Origin: Methanosaeta sp. PtaU1.Bin060 | GTDB taxonomy: Archaea > Halobacteriota > Methanosarcinia > Methanotrichales > Methanotrichaceae | Assembly: GCA_002067365.1 (NCBI GenBank) | Contig: MVRK01000102.1 | Location: 1-64,000 of the forward strand | Length of the DNA stretch: 64,000 bases | Direction of reading: 5' to 3' | Shown: positions 27,154 to 35,079 of the stretch, one piece after another | Position numbering within the stretch: position 1 is the first letter of the stretch | Layout: each line of letters starts with the position of its first letter | Notes under the pieces: model-generated | Told to the model about the DNA's origin: nothing | Databases searched by the model: none | Seen by the model: only the letters and a program-made list of their open reading frames with translations | Position numbers and translations under genes: made by a program

Positions 27154-27650
27154 CTCCAGCCTCGAGATGTGTTGGCAACGAGGCCGTAAACCTCCATCTC
27201 CTCAAGCTGCTTTGATACTGCGCTTACAAGATCAGAGTCCTTGGGATCAATTTCCAGCTCTTCGAGGAGTTTATAGCTATCGACTGTGGCGCCTCGTTTT
27301 AGTATTTGGAGGATCTGCTTGCTGTATTTCCTGACTCCCTTGTACTGGTCATCAAGGAACGCCTCGCTGCGATATCTTTTCAGGTCGGTTTCGTATTTCG
27401 CAATGACGATCTTTTTCTGTTTCAGGTCGTCCCTGAGTTCTTTGTTCTCGGTTCGGAGCTTGCCGATCTCTTTTACAAGCTCTCCACGGGGCTTGAAATC
27501 AGAGTTCTCGGCCAGCGCACTCTCTACTACCTCTATGACAAACTTGGATAGGGGCACTCCTGCTTCTTTAGCCAGGGTGTCCCAGCGAGCTTTGTCCTCG
27601 GCAGAAGGGAGGTATAGGTAAACGTATCTGGACTTGTCAGGCATTACCAT
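27141..27650 (-). CDS. Probable DNA-binding protein: ribbon-helix-helix, coiled coil, winged helix
   Basis: 169 residues in three parts: an N-terminal ribbon-helix-helix-like segment (RYVYLYLPSAEDKARWDTL, then GVPLSKFVIEVVESAL), a coiled coil (about 57-93, VKEIGKLRTENKELRDDLKQ), and a C-terminal winged-helix-like domain (about 108-169). It starts an integrase cassette with GGTGAG at SD distance. A role in controlling or assisting recombination is inferred from position. First gene after the tRNA-Leu 3' end. Confidence 0.65.
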   Translation of the reverse strand: MVMPDKSRYVYLYLPSAEDKARWDTLAKEAGVPLSKFVIEVVESALAENSDFKPRGELVKEIGKLRTENKELRDDLKQKKIVIAKYETDLKRYRSEAFLDDQYKGVRKYSKQILQILKRGATVDSYKLLEELEIDPKDSDLVSAVSKQLEEMEVYGLVANTSRGWRWIA

Positions 27651-27666
27651 GAAGGCTCACCAAACG

Positions 27667-27673
27667 AAAAAAA
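27667..27673 (-). terminator. Oligo-T terminator after tRNA-Leu
   Basis: On the minus strand this is a run of seven T, about 39 bases after the tRNA 3' end. Archaeal termination needs such T-tracts, so it probably ends the rps13-rpoD-tRNA transcript. Confidence 0.5.
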
Positions 27674-27685
27674 GTACGCCTCGAG

Positions 27686-27695
27686 CTATTTAAAC
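27686..27695 (-). promoter_or_regulatory. TATA box of the integrase cassette
   Basis: Reads GTTTAAATAG on the minus strand. Transcription would start about 25 bases later, near 27664, leaving room for the GGTGAG SD before the ATG at 27650. Confidence 0.45.
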
Positions 27696-27711
27696 ATTAC
27701 TAGTAAAATCA

Positions 27712-27796
27712 TGCGGGGGACGGGATTCGAACCCGCGAACACCTACGTGACAGGGCCCTCAACCCTGCTCCTTTGACCTGGCTTGGAAACCCCCGC
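27712..27796 (-). tRNA. tRNA-Leu, anticodon GAG
   Basis: The acceptor stem is GCGGGGG/CCCCCGC with discriminator A. The anticodon stem CAGGG/CCCTG holds the loop TTGAGGG, giving anticodon GAG. There is a long variable arm typical of Leu tRNA, and the T arm reads CGGGTTCGAATCCCG. CCA is not encoded. It lies 52 bp after rpoD on the same strand and may be co-transcribed with it. Its 3' end borders the integrase cassette, so it is the likely attachment site. Confidence 0.95.
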
Positions 27797-27848
27797 TCGA
27801 AATGGGTTTGAGATCAGCCTTCGATCTTCGGCTGATCAGATCATATCT

Positions 27849-28643
27849 TCAGGTCAGCTCAGCCAATTTGGCGTCCAGATCCTCTGCACGCTTCCTGATC
27901 TCCTGCGCAGCTTTGGCCACAAGCTCCTTGACGGGCATGACGCCGCTGCTCTCGATGGAGATTACGAATGAGTCCAGGACCGGAGTCACCTTAAGGGCTC
28001 CCGCCTCGCACTCTTCAATGCAGAGCTTGCACAGAGAGCATTCCAGGATATTTGTAGCTTTCGCTCTGCCCTCCTCCAGGGCTAGAACATCTCTCGGGCA
28101 GACCTCGATGCATTTTCCACAGCCGTCGCAGGATGCTCCGATCTCGATCTTCGGGAGGTTCTTGTAGCCGCAGAGGGTTCCTGCCTGCCACTTGGAGTGA
28201 TCCTTGCCGACGCGTTTGGTGGCAAACCCCTCTATCACCACCTTCTCGCCCTCGCCCAGGATGACAATTGGTATCTTGTCGAAGGCCGGCTTCACCCCGG
28301 GATCTGTGAACTGGATATCCTTGGAATAGACCATCCCCGGCCCCTCGGCCGAGAGCATGAAATCCACCCTGCATCCAGGACAGCCCTCCCCGCCACACTG
28401 GCAATCCTCGGGCCGGGAATAAGAATCCAGATCCTTGGACTGCAGGGGCACAAGCCCGAGCCGAAGAGCAATCTGCTCATCGAAGAGCACTGAGGTATTG
28501 TCGTAGAGGCTGATCTGATCTATGGCCAGTATCGGCACCTCGCTCATGCAGGCGCGCCTGATGCCGTTAGCAAAAGCGGCTGTCACGCCGCTGAGGAGGA
28601 ACCTGATCCTGTCCTCCCTCAGCTCGATCAATTCAAACTTCAA
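27849..28643 (-). CDS. rpoD: RNA polymerase subunit D (Rpo3) with ferredoxin domain
   Basis: Archaeal counterpart of half of the bacterial alpha dimer; pairs with subunit L to start RNA polymerase assembly. The 264-residue protein has the N-terminal RpoA/D fold (IRFLLSGVTAAFANGIRRA) and an inserted domain with two full 4Fe-4S motifs: Cys172, 175, 178, 182 and Cys202, 205, 208, 212. Extra Cys are present at 81, 83, 88 and 91. Retention of both clusters is seen in methanogens of this group. It follows rps11 by 3 bp. Confidence 0.95.
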   Translation of the reverse strand: MKFELIELREDRIRFLLSGVTAAFANGIRRACMSEVPILAIDQISLYDNTSVLFDEQIALRLGLVPLQSKDLDSYSRPEDCQCGGEGCPGCRVDFMLSAEGPGMVYSKDIQFTDPGVKPAFDKIPIVILGEGEKVVIEGFATKRVGKDHSKWQAGTLCGYKNLPKIEIGASCDGCGKCIEVCPRDVLALEEGRAKATNILECSLCKLCIEECEAGALKVTPVLDSFVISIESSGVMPVKELVAKAAQEIRKRAEDLDAKLAELT

Positions 28644-28646
28644 ACT

Positions 28647-29036
28647 TCACACCCTTCGACCCCTCTTTCCGCCGGCAGGCTTCGTGCCGTCATGAGGTAT
28701 TGGGGTCGCGTCCTCGATCCTTCCTATTCGCAGACCTGCACGCGCAAGTGCCCTTATAGCTGCCTGCGCACCGGGCCCTGGAGACCTCTGCCTGTTCCCG
28801 CCGGGGGCGCGCACCTTCACGTGAACGCCGACGATCCCCTTGTCCTTAACTGCTTCCGCAACCTGCATGGCCATCTGCATGGCTGTGTAGGGAGAACTCT
28901 CGTCCCTGGCAGCTTTTACCACCATGCCGCCCGAGATCTTTGCCAGAGTCTCGGCTCCAGTCAGGTCGGTGATAGTAATAAGCGTGTTGTTGAAGGACGA
29001 AAAAATATGGGCAATGCCCCATTTTCCTTCTGCCAT
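28647..29036 (-). CDS. rps11: Ribosomal protein uS11
   Basis: Small-subunit platform protein, 129 residues, clear from [40 protein letters not shown] and the C-terminal [20 protein letters not shown]. It directly follows rps4 without intergenic bases and precedes rpoD, the conserved archaeal order. Confidence 0.97.
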   Translation of the reverse strand: MAEGKWGIAHIFSSFNNTLITITDLTGAETLAKISGGMVVKAARDESSPYTAMQMAMQVAEAVKDKGIVGVHVKVRAPGGNRQRSPGPGAQAAIRALARAGLRIGRIEDATPIPHDGTKPAGGKRGRRV

Positions 29037-29573
29037 TTATCCTTCCACCCTTGGTGTTCTGGATGCCCTCTCAGGATGGCCTTCTTTGGCCATGGGCGAT
29101 CCCGTGTAGTAATCGATGGTCATCTCATCGCCACGCTTCACAAGATAGCCCGGCACAGTCACCCTGCGCCCTGAGATCTGGATGTGCCCGTGGGTTATGA
29201 ACTGCCTGGCCTGCTTGAGGGAATTGGCGAGCCCCTGGCGATAGACCTGCGTCTGCAGCCTTCTCTCAAGAACGTCGGTCACCTTCATAGAGAGAATGGC
29301 ATCGAGATCCCCTTCCTCTTTCAGCATTCCAAGCCTCTTGAGGCGGTTTAAGATCGCATCTGCCTCGGTGGTAGCCTGGCCCGCAGCTACGGCCGCCAGC
29401 AGACTGCGGCTGGCCTGCCTGTACTTTCTGAGAACAGCCTGTGCCTTCCAGAGCTCTCTCTTGTTGCGAAGGCCGTATGCCTTGACCGCCTCCACCTCCT
29501 GAGCGATGCGTTCCGCCTGCCAGGGAGTGCGCGGCCTGCTGTAGCTCTTGCGGCTCTTGCCTGGATATCCCAT
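29037..29573 (-). CDS. rps4: Ribosomal protein uS4
   Basis: Primary 16S rRNA-binding protein, 178 residues, archaeal type. The S4 RNA-binding domain is visible in RQFITHGHIQISGRRVTVPG (about 121-140). It starts 10 bp after the rps13 stop. Confidence 0.97.
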   Translation of the reverse strand: MGYPGKSRKSYSRPRTPWQAERIAQEVEAVKAYGLRNKRELWKAQAVLRKYRQASRSLLAAVAAGQATTEADAILNRLKRLGMLKEEGDLDAILSMKVTDVLERRLQTQVYRQGLANSLKQARQFITHGHIQISGRRVTVPGYLVKRGDEMTIDYYTGSPMAKEGHPERASRTPRVEG

Positions 29574-29583
29574 TCCTTATCAC

Positions 29584-30120
29584 CTACTCCTTGGTGGCGG
29601 CTGGCGCAGCCGCTGGTGCTCCTTCCCTCTTCCTGCTCACGCCGACGATGGCCCCTGTGCGGCCTGTCGATCTCGTCCTCTGGCCTCGAACACGCAATCC
29701 GCGCTCGTGTCTGATGCCCTTGTAGCTCCTCATCTTCTTCATGAGGTCGAGATCTTCTCGCAGTGTCATGGTCAGATCCATGCCCATGATGTGCTTGTCA
29801 GCGCCTGTGGCGATATCGCCGCGCCTGTTGACCATCCAGACAGGGAGTATGCCCGTGGCCTCCTCCTCAATGACCTTCTTGAGCTTCTCGATCTCCGCAT
29901 CGGGGAGCAAGCCAAGAGTTGCGCGTGGGTCCACGCCTGCCTTGTCGGCAAAGATCCTGGCACACCTGCGGCCAACGCCCTTGATCCCAGTGAGGGCCAT
30001 ATGAACCTGCCTCTTGCCTGCCAGGTCTGTGTTCAGAATGCGAACTATATGCTTGAGTTCTTCGGCCTCTTCGGCCTTCTTCGGCTTCACATCAGCCTTC
30101 TTGGATTTCTCTTTTGCCAA
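29584..30120 (-). CDS. rps13: Ribosomal protein uS13
   Basis: Small-subunit head protein at the A/P-site bridge. The core reads HIVRILNTDLAGKRQ, TGIKGVGRRCARIFADKAGV and GLRVRGQRTRSTGRTGA. The frame is open further upstream, but GGAGG (cctcc at 30127-30131) sits six bases before a TTG at 30120, which gives a start LAKEKSKK, read as Met, with the usual Lys-rich archaeal extension. First gene of the rps13-rps4-rps11-rpoD operon. Confidence 0.93.
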   Translation of the reverse strand: MAKEKSKKADVKPKKAEEAEELKHIVRILNTDLAGKRQVHMALTGIKGVGRRCARIFADKAGVDPRATLGLLPDAEIEKLKKVIEEEATGILPVWMVNRRGDIATGADKHIMGMDLTMTLREDLDLMKKMRSYKGIRHERGLRVRGQRTRSTGRTGAIVGVSRKREGAPAAAPAATKE

Positions 30121-30383
30121 ATTATTCCTCCAGAAGTTGATTCCTCTGGATTTAGCCCCGAGCACTTGCTCGACGCCGCCCGCTCATCAAGTAGTTGGGC
30201 GAGTTTCCATTGAGCCAAAGGCAAGATGTACTGCTCATACATAAGACTTATGTTGGATCATATCCCTGCCTGGGGAAAATCGCTAGGGATGATAGCTGGA
30301 TGCTGGAGCCAAAGACGAAGATGAACCAGAGAAAATCCGCTATCTAGTTAAGCGAGCAGCACTCTGAATTAATGGAGGATAGC

Positions 30384-32348
30384 ATGCAGAACGACAGGGT
30401 CACAGTGGGTTTGATTCAGACCGCGGTCTCTGTGGATTCGCGTTTCAATCTCGGAAACACAATAATAAAAGCCGAAGGAGCGATAGCTAGGGGTGCCGAG
30501 ATCATCTGCCTTCAGGAGCTTTACAGGACACGCTACTTCCCGCAATGGGAGCGAAGGGATGCATCGGCTCTTGCGGAGACCATCCCGGGAGAATCGACGG
30601 AGGTCTTCTCGGCCCTCGCAAAGAGGCATGACGTGACGGTGATTGTGCCCCTCTTCGAGAAGGACGAGACGGGTTTCTACAACTCAGTGGCTGTGATCAA
30701 TGGCGATGGGAATCTGCTTGAGACCTATCGCAAGATCCACATCCCCCATGACCCTCTCTTCTACGAGAAGGACTACTTTTTGCCGGGCGATGAGGTGCGA
30801 GTTTACGAGACCGAGCAGGCGAAGTTTGCGGTCCTCATCTGCTATGACCAGTGGTTCCCTGAGGCTGCCCGCGTGGCCGCCCTGAAGGGGGCAGAGATCA
30901 TCTTTTACCCGACGGCCATCGGATGGATCAAGGGAATGGAGGAGCCCTCCGAGGGCGACTGGCGCGATGCCTGGGAGACTGTGCAGAGGGGGCATGCCAT
31001 CGCCAACGGAGTTCACGTCGCTGCAGTGAACCGCGTGGGCAGGGAGGAGGATCTTCTCTTCTGGGGAAGCTCTTTTGTCTGCGACTCCTTCGGCAAGGTC
31101 CTGGCGAGGGCGAGCGACAGCAAAGATGATGTCTTGGTCGCAGAGCTTGACCTCTCCATGAACGAGGATGTGCGGGAGGGCTGGGGATTCTTCAGGAACC
31201 GACGCCCTGAGACCTACTGGCCCATCGTGGGGCCGCAGCCGACTGGTCCTGAAAAAAGGAAAGGCGAAGCACTGGCTGGTGCAGATGCTGGGGTGCCAAG
31301 GGCCTTCACCCGCTCGGAAGCCACGCCCTCAACCCTCGGCTACAGGATGCCTGCTGAGTGGGAGAGGCACGAGGCGATCTGGCTCTCATGGCCCTACGAC
31401 CTGGAGAGCTTTCCCGAGATCGAGAAGGTGGAGGAGTCTTATGTCGCCATCATCAGGGCGATACACGAAGGCGAGATGGTGAACCTCCTGGTCAGGGACG
31501 AGCCTATGATGAGCAGGATCCTGGCGATGCTGGGCGCGGCTGGCGTCGATATCTCCAGGGTCAGGTTTCACGCAGTCGACTACGCCGACGTCTGGTTCAG
31601 GGACTACGGGCCGACCTTCGTCGTGAACCGGGAGAAGAGAAAGCTCGCGATGGTCGCCTGGATCTTCAACGCCTGGGGCGAGAAGTATGCAGGGCTGATG
31701 GACGACGCGAAGATCCCCGGCATCATCAACGAGGACCTGAAGCTGGACTGCTTCTTGCCAGGCATAGTCTTCGAGGGCGGGTCCATCGATGTGAACGGCC
31801 TTGGAACAGCTCTGACAACAGAGCAGTGCCTCCTGAACAGGAACAGAAACCCGAGGCTGGGCAAGGAGGAGATCGATGGGTACCTGAGGGACTACCTCGG
31901 AGCGTCCAAGGTCATCTGGCTGAAGAAAGGAATAGCTGGCGATGATACAGACGGCCATGTGGACGACATTGCGCGTTTCGTGAGCCCCACGACGGTGCTC
32001 TGCGCCTATGAGGAGGACCCTGAGGACGAGAATTACCTGCCACTGAAGGAGAACTACGAGATCCTCTGCGCAGCTGCTGACCAGGACGGAAATCCCCTGA
32101 AGGTGATCAAGCTCCCGATGCCAGGGCGCGTGGGCGGCGTGGAGCGGCTGCCGGCGAGCTATGCCAACTTCTACATCGGGAACGATGTGGTGCTGGTCCC
32201 TGTCTTCGGCGACAGGAACGACAGAGAGGCGCTGAAGATCATCCAGGAGGCTATCCCTGAGAGAGCTGTCCTGGGGATCAACTGCAGGGATCTGGCGTAC
32301 GGCCTCGGGACGATCCACTGCATCAGCCAGCAGCAGCCGCAGGTGTGA
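30384..32348 (+). CDS. Fused N-carbamoylputrescine amidase and agmatine deiminase
   Basis: One protein of 654 residues combining both steps from agmatine to putrescine. Residues 1-300 are a nitrilase-type N-carbamoylputrescine amidase (AguB): catalytic Glu45 (LQELY), Lys117 (YRKIHIP) and Cys153 (ICYDQWFPE). Residues about 325-654 are an agmatine deiminase (AguA): GYRMPAEWERHEAIWLSWPY, DVWFRDYGPTFV, DDTDGHVDDI and the Cys of GTIHC near the C-terminus. A linker of about 25 residues joins them. GGAGG lies five bases before the ATG at 30384, so an earlier ATG at 30372 is unlikely. The two activities are usually separate proteins; here carbamoylputrescine may be channelled. Confidence 0.92.
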   Translation: MQNDRVTVGLIQTAVSVDSRFNLGNTIIKAEGAIARGAEIICLQELYRTRYFPQWERRDASALAETIPGESTEVFSALAKRHDVTVIVPLFEKDETGFYNSVAVINGDGNLLETYRKIHIPHDPLFYEKDYFLPGDEVRVYETEQAKFAVLICYDQWFPEAARVAALKGAEIIFYPTAIGWIKGMEEPSEGDWRDAWETVQRGHAIANGVHVAAVNRVGREEDLLFWGSSFVCDSFGKVLARASDSKDDVLVAELDLSMNEDVREGWGFFRNRRPETYWPIVGPQPTGPEKRKGEALAGADAGVPRAFTRSEATPSTLGYRMPAEWERHEAIWLSWPYDLESFPEIEKVEESYVAIIRAIHEGEMVNLLVRDEPMMSRILAMLGAAGVDISRVRFHAVDYADVWFRDYGPTFVVNREKRKLAMVAWIFNAWGEKYAGLMDDAKIPGIINEDLKLDCFLPGIVFEGGSIDVNGLGTALTTEQCLLNRNRNPRLGKEEIDGYLRDYLGASKVIWLKKGIAGDDTDGHVDDIARFVSPTTVLCAYEEDPEDENYLPLKENYEILCAAADQDGNPLKVIKLPMPGRVGGVERLPASYANFYIGNDVVLVPVFGDRNDREALKIIQEAIPERAVLGINCRDLAYGLGTIHCISQQQPQV

Positions 32349-32381
32349 GGCGGGGCTCTGATCTCCTTTAGCATCATCTTT

Positions 32382-33233
32382 TCACCCCAGCTCAAAGCTC
32401 GTTACGCCAAAGATCCTGTTCATTGGGAGGAGTGGAGCATACTTATTATACATCCGCACAGTCTCGAATACCGGATACATATTATAGCGCTCAGCCAATC
32501 TGAGTGCTGCGGGGTTTGGTTTAGGCAGATCAATGAAGACCTGCGAGCCTTGGGGCGCATGGCCGCAAAGGGCACAGAACAAGGAATCGGCTATATTGGC
32601 ACTATCTGCAAAAAGTGGGCCAATTTTATATCCCTGATGGCATCTCCTGAGCACACCATATCCTACAAGCTCACAATCACTCATGAGGCCCATTGCGGCC
32701 CCTTCCGGCAGCAAAATCCATGATTTGATGAACTCATGCCTGGGCACGGGGAAAAATTGATCATCATAAGCCAGGATATCCTCTAGTGGCAATTGCGCGA
32801 GGTCTTTGATTCCTGCTTCATCACATCCTGCCCCGGTCCCAACTCCTTGGTAGCGCACGCTCCTGTAACATTGCCTGAACCCGATACGCTCGTACAGCTT
32901 CTGCTGCTCCAATACACCGTCAAGCCCTATATTCCTCCCTTCAAGGTGCTTCATACCTGCATTCCAGATCGCAGTTCCTAATCCTCTACCTCTGAAAGCA
33001 GGATGGACTATGTAAAACCCCAGGAAACCGAAAGAATCCCCATAGGCAACTGCTGAGATGCAGGATACTGGTTGGCGATCGAGTATTCCCACAAGGAATC
33101 CATGAGGATCAGATCTAAAGAAAGTCTCAGCATCGTGAATACCAGGATTCCATCCTTCATCTTTGGCCCAGGAAATAGCGAGGTCGACCTCGTTCCTGGC
33201 CATCTCCCTTATGATGTATCCTTCCTCAGCCAT
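32382..33233 (-). CDS. GNAT acetyltransferase with YitH-like C-terminal domain
   Basis: 283 residues. The N-terminal GNAT domain has the acetyl-CoA loop FRGRGLGTAIWNAG (about 79-92) and YERIGFRQ (about 113-120). The C-terminal half (about 150-283) fits the second GNAT-like domain of YitH/DUF1248-type proteins. The substrate is unknown. Convergent with the agmatine gene, 33 bp apart. Confidence 0.8.
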   Translation of the reverse strand: MAEEGYIIREMARNEVDLAISWAKDEGWNPGIHDAETFFRSDPHGFLVGILDRQPVSCISAVAYGDSFGFLGFYIVHPAFRGRGLGTAIWNAGMKHLEGRNIGLDGVLEQQKLYERIGFRQCYRSVRYQGVGTGAGCDEAGIKDLAQLPLEDILAYDDQFFPVPRHEFIKSWILLPEGAAMGLMSDCELVGYGVLRRCHQGYKIGPLFADSANIADSLFCALCGHAPQGSQVFIDLPKPNPAALRLAERYNMYPVFETVRMYNKYAPLLPMNRIFGVTSFELG

Positions 33234-33422
33234 ATGGTCAGCCCTTTTCTAAGCCCTTTTAATGATAATGACTTTTTCGGATCAGTGGCGTCCACATCGC
33301 CTTCAATATAGGACGTGCAGCGATTTTGATTGCACGCCCGATAGTGATCTGTGGGCCTTGTGCCACAGGCCGAAGCCTCTTTAGCGCCAGCCCATCCCTG
33401 ATGCTCGTGCCATCTGATCTTC

Positions 33423-34253
33423 TCATTCGATTATTCCCTTCAGCATCACGACGTAAGGCACCCTCTCATAATCATCCGAGCTCTCGACATCTGCGTGATA
33501 TCCGTCTCTTATCCTGACCTCTATCATGTACACGCCTGCCTTGGATTGACCTGTATCCCACATCCAGATATTGTTCGTTGTCCAGGATGCCACAGGCACC
33601 CATTGATCTTCAGTCGAGGCTCCCTTGAGGAAATAGCGGTAGAGTATAGTATCCCCGTCAGGATCAGAGGCCTTAGTTGTCCAGGTCACCTTGGTGCCCT
33701 TGTCCTGAGGGCTCTGTCTGTTTGATCTGATGCTCAATATAGTTGGCTTGGAGTTCGGTTTGGTGCTGCCGATGCCTGCAATATCGTTGATATCAAACTC
33801 TGCGCTGATGTGGCTGTCATATGCCCAGGGAGCTGCATGGCGTCCGTCCCTTACGCGCAGGTCTATGATGTTCACGCCGCTGTCTACGGGGCTGGTAGTC
33901 CAGTTCCACGTATTGTTCTCGGTCCAGCCGGTCATCGGCTTCCACTTATTTCCTGTCAATGGTCCGTTCAGCCAGAACTGATACAACAGCTTATCCCCGT
34001 CTGGATCGTAAGCATATCCTGTCCAGATAATCGTCGAGCCTGCTGTTAGTGGACCTTCCTGATCTGGCGTCAGGCTCTTGGCCGAAGGTGCCTGGTTGGC
34101 AGCCCCTGCAATCGATGACGGGATAAGCCCCTGGCCTTGAGAATTTTGTGCCTGCAAAAGATCCTGAGTGGTAACGGCCTGAGCCGGACAAAAAAATGCC
34201 ATTATCAATAAAGCACACTCTAAAAGAACCCACATATGATTTCTCTTCATCAT
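33423..34253 (-). CDS. Secreted protein with two tandem Ig-like repeats
   Basis: 276 residues. A signal peptide (about 1-26, hydrophobic core LLECALLIMAFFCPAQA) is followed by two related domains, about 52-160 and 170-276. Each has a YDPDGD- or SDPDGD-type motif, an LLYQFWLNG- or ILYRYFLKG-type strand, Trp-rich W..N.W.W, and a closing LRVRDG.HA or VRIRDGYHA. The repeats look like surface Ig/PKD-type folds of methanogens. A cell-envelope or adhesion role is inferred. No membrane anchor at the C-terminus. Confidence 0.7.
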   Translation of the reverse strand: MMKRNHMWVLLECALLIMAFFCPAQAVTTQDLLQAQNSQGQGLIPSSIAGAANQAPSAKSLTPDQEGPLTAGSTIIWTGYAYDPDGDKLLYQFWLNGPLTGNKWKPMTGWTENNTWNWTTSPVDSGVNIIDLRVRDGRHAAPWAYDSHISAEFDINDIAGIGSTKPNSKPTILSIRSNRQSPQDKGTKVTWTTKASDPDGDTILYRYFLKGASTEDQWVPVASWTTNNIWMWDTGQSKAGVYMIEVRIRDGYHADVESSDDYERVPYVVMLKGIIE

Positions 34254-34583
34254 CTAAATCCCCTGCACCCCTTATTCGAGATATCATTCATATTAATATC
34301 ATCATAGTTAAATTTTCTGATCATTTCGAGGGGTTAGATCGCCCTCATCCACATCAATCGTAGCCGAAAATCCCAACCCGAACTCTCGAAAAACTGTTAA
34401 ATCCATTTGGTCAGAGGCGAGATGAATGGCCGAAGATCCGAAAAAGACTTCAAGCGAGACTGCATGAAACATGAATGAGCGCAACATAAGGATTGCATTG
34501 CTATTAAGACCTCTCTCAGTGCATTGTCACACCAGCAGTCGAGCCGTCATATGTGGCTGGCTGCAGCCGGCTTCTTCAGATGC
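34254..34583. other. Non-coding gap of 330 bp
   Basis: AT-rich near the secreted-protein gene, where its promoter should lie (around 34290-34310), then mixed composition. No tRNA, repeat or convincing frame was found. Confidence 0.4.
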
Positions 34584-35060
34584 TCATCGAAGAAAATTAT
34601 CTATGCTGGTGAGCTTCTCGACATCGCCCTTGCCGATGCTCGCCTCAGAGATTATCTTCTCTCTTATCTCAATGGGGGCCTTGGCCCTCAGGGCGAGAGC
34701 AAGGCAATCGCTGGGCCGGGCGTCTATCTCGCTCTGGCGGCTGTCGCTCTTGATTGTCATGCGGGCGTAATAGATGCCGCCATCCAGGTCGTCGATGAGC
34801 ACATTGGTTATGCTGGCAGAAAAGCTCTCCAGGACGGATATGAAGAGGTCGTGCGTCATGGGCCTGGGCGAGAGTTCTCCTGAGAGGGCATGGTGAATCG
34901 AGATGGCCTCCGATAGCCCCACGAAGATGGGAACTATCCTTGCAGCCTCGTCCTCCAGGAGAACAACCGGCGCGGGAGAGCTTCCGGCTGACTCTGCGAT
35001 GTAAACGCCCTTCACCCTTACGGGGATCGGCACCTCCATACCATCATCTTCCGCATTCAT
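34584..35060 (-). CDS. Bifunctional nuclease family protein (DUF151)
   Basis: The DUF151 domain covers nearly the whole 158-residue protein: PVVLLEDEAARIVPIFVGLS near the start, then RPMTHDLFISVL and SDCLALALRAKAPI. Some relatives show RNase/DNase activity; the cellular role is open. The frame begins with GTG at 35075, but GGTGGAG before the ATG at 35060 makes the latter likelier. It lies just after ileS on the same strand. Confidence 0.82.
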   Translation of the reverse strand: MNAEDDGMEVPIPVRVKGVYIAESAGSSPAPVVLLEDEAARIVPIFVGLSEAISIHHALSGELSPRPMTHDLFISVLESFSASITNVLIDDLDGGIYYARMTIKSDSRQSEIDARPSDCLALALRAKAPIEIREKIISEASIGKGDVEKLTSIDNFLR

Positions 35061-35079
35061 CTTATAAAACTCCACCGAT

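Noticed and set aside
31386-32318. Minus-strand frame of 310 codons
   Set aside because: Complement of the agmatine deiminase domain; no recognisable protein features.
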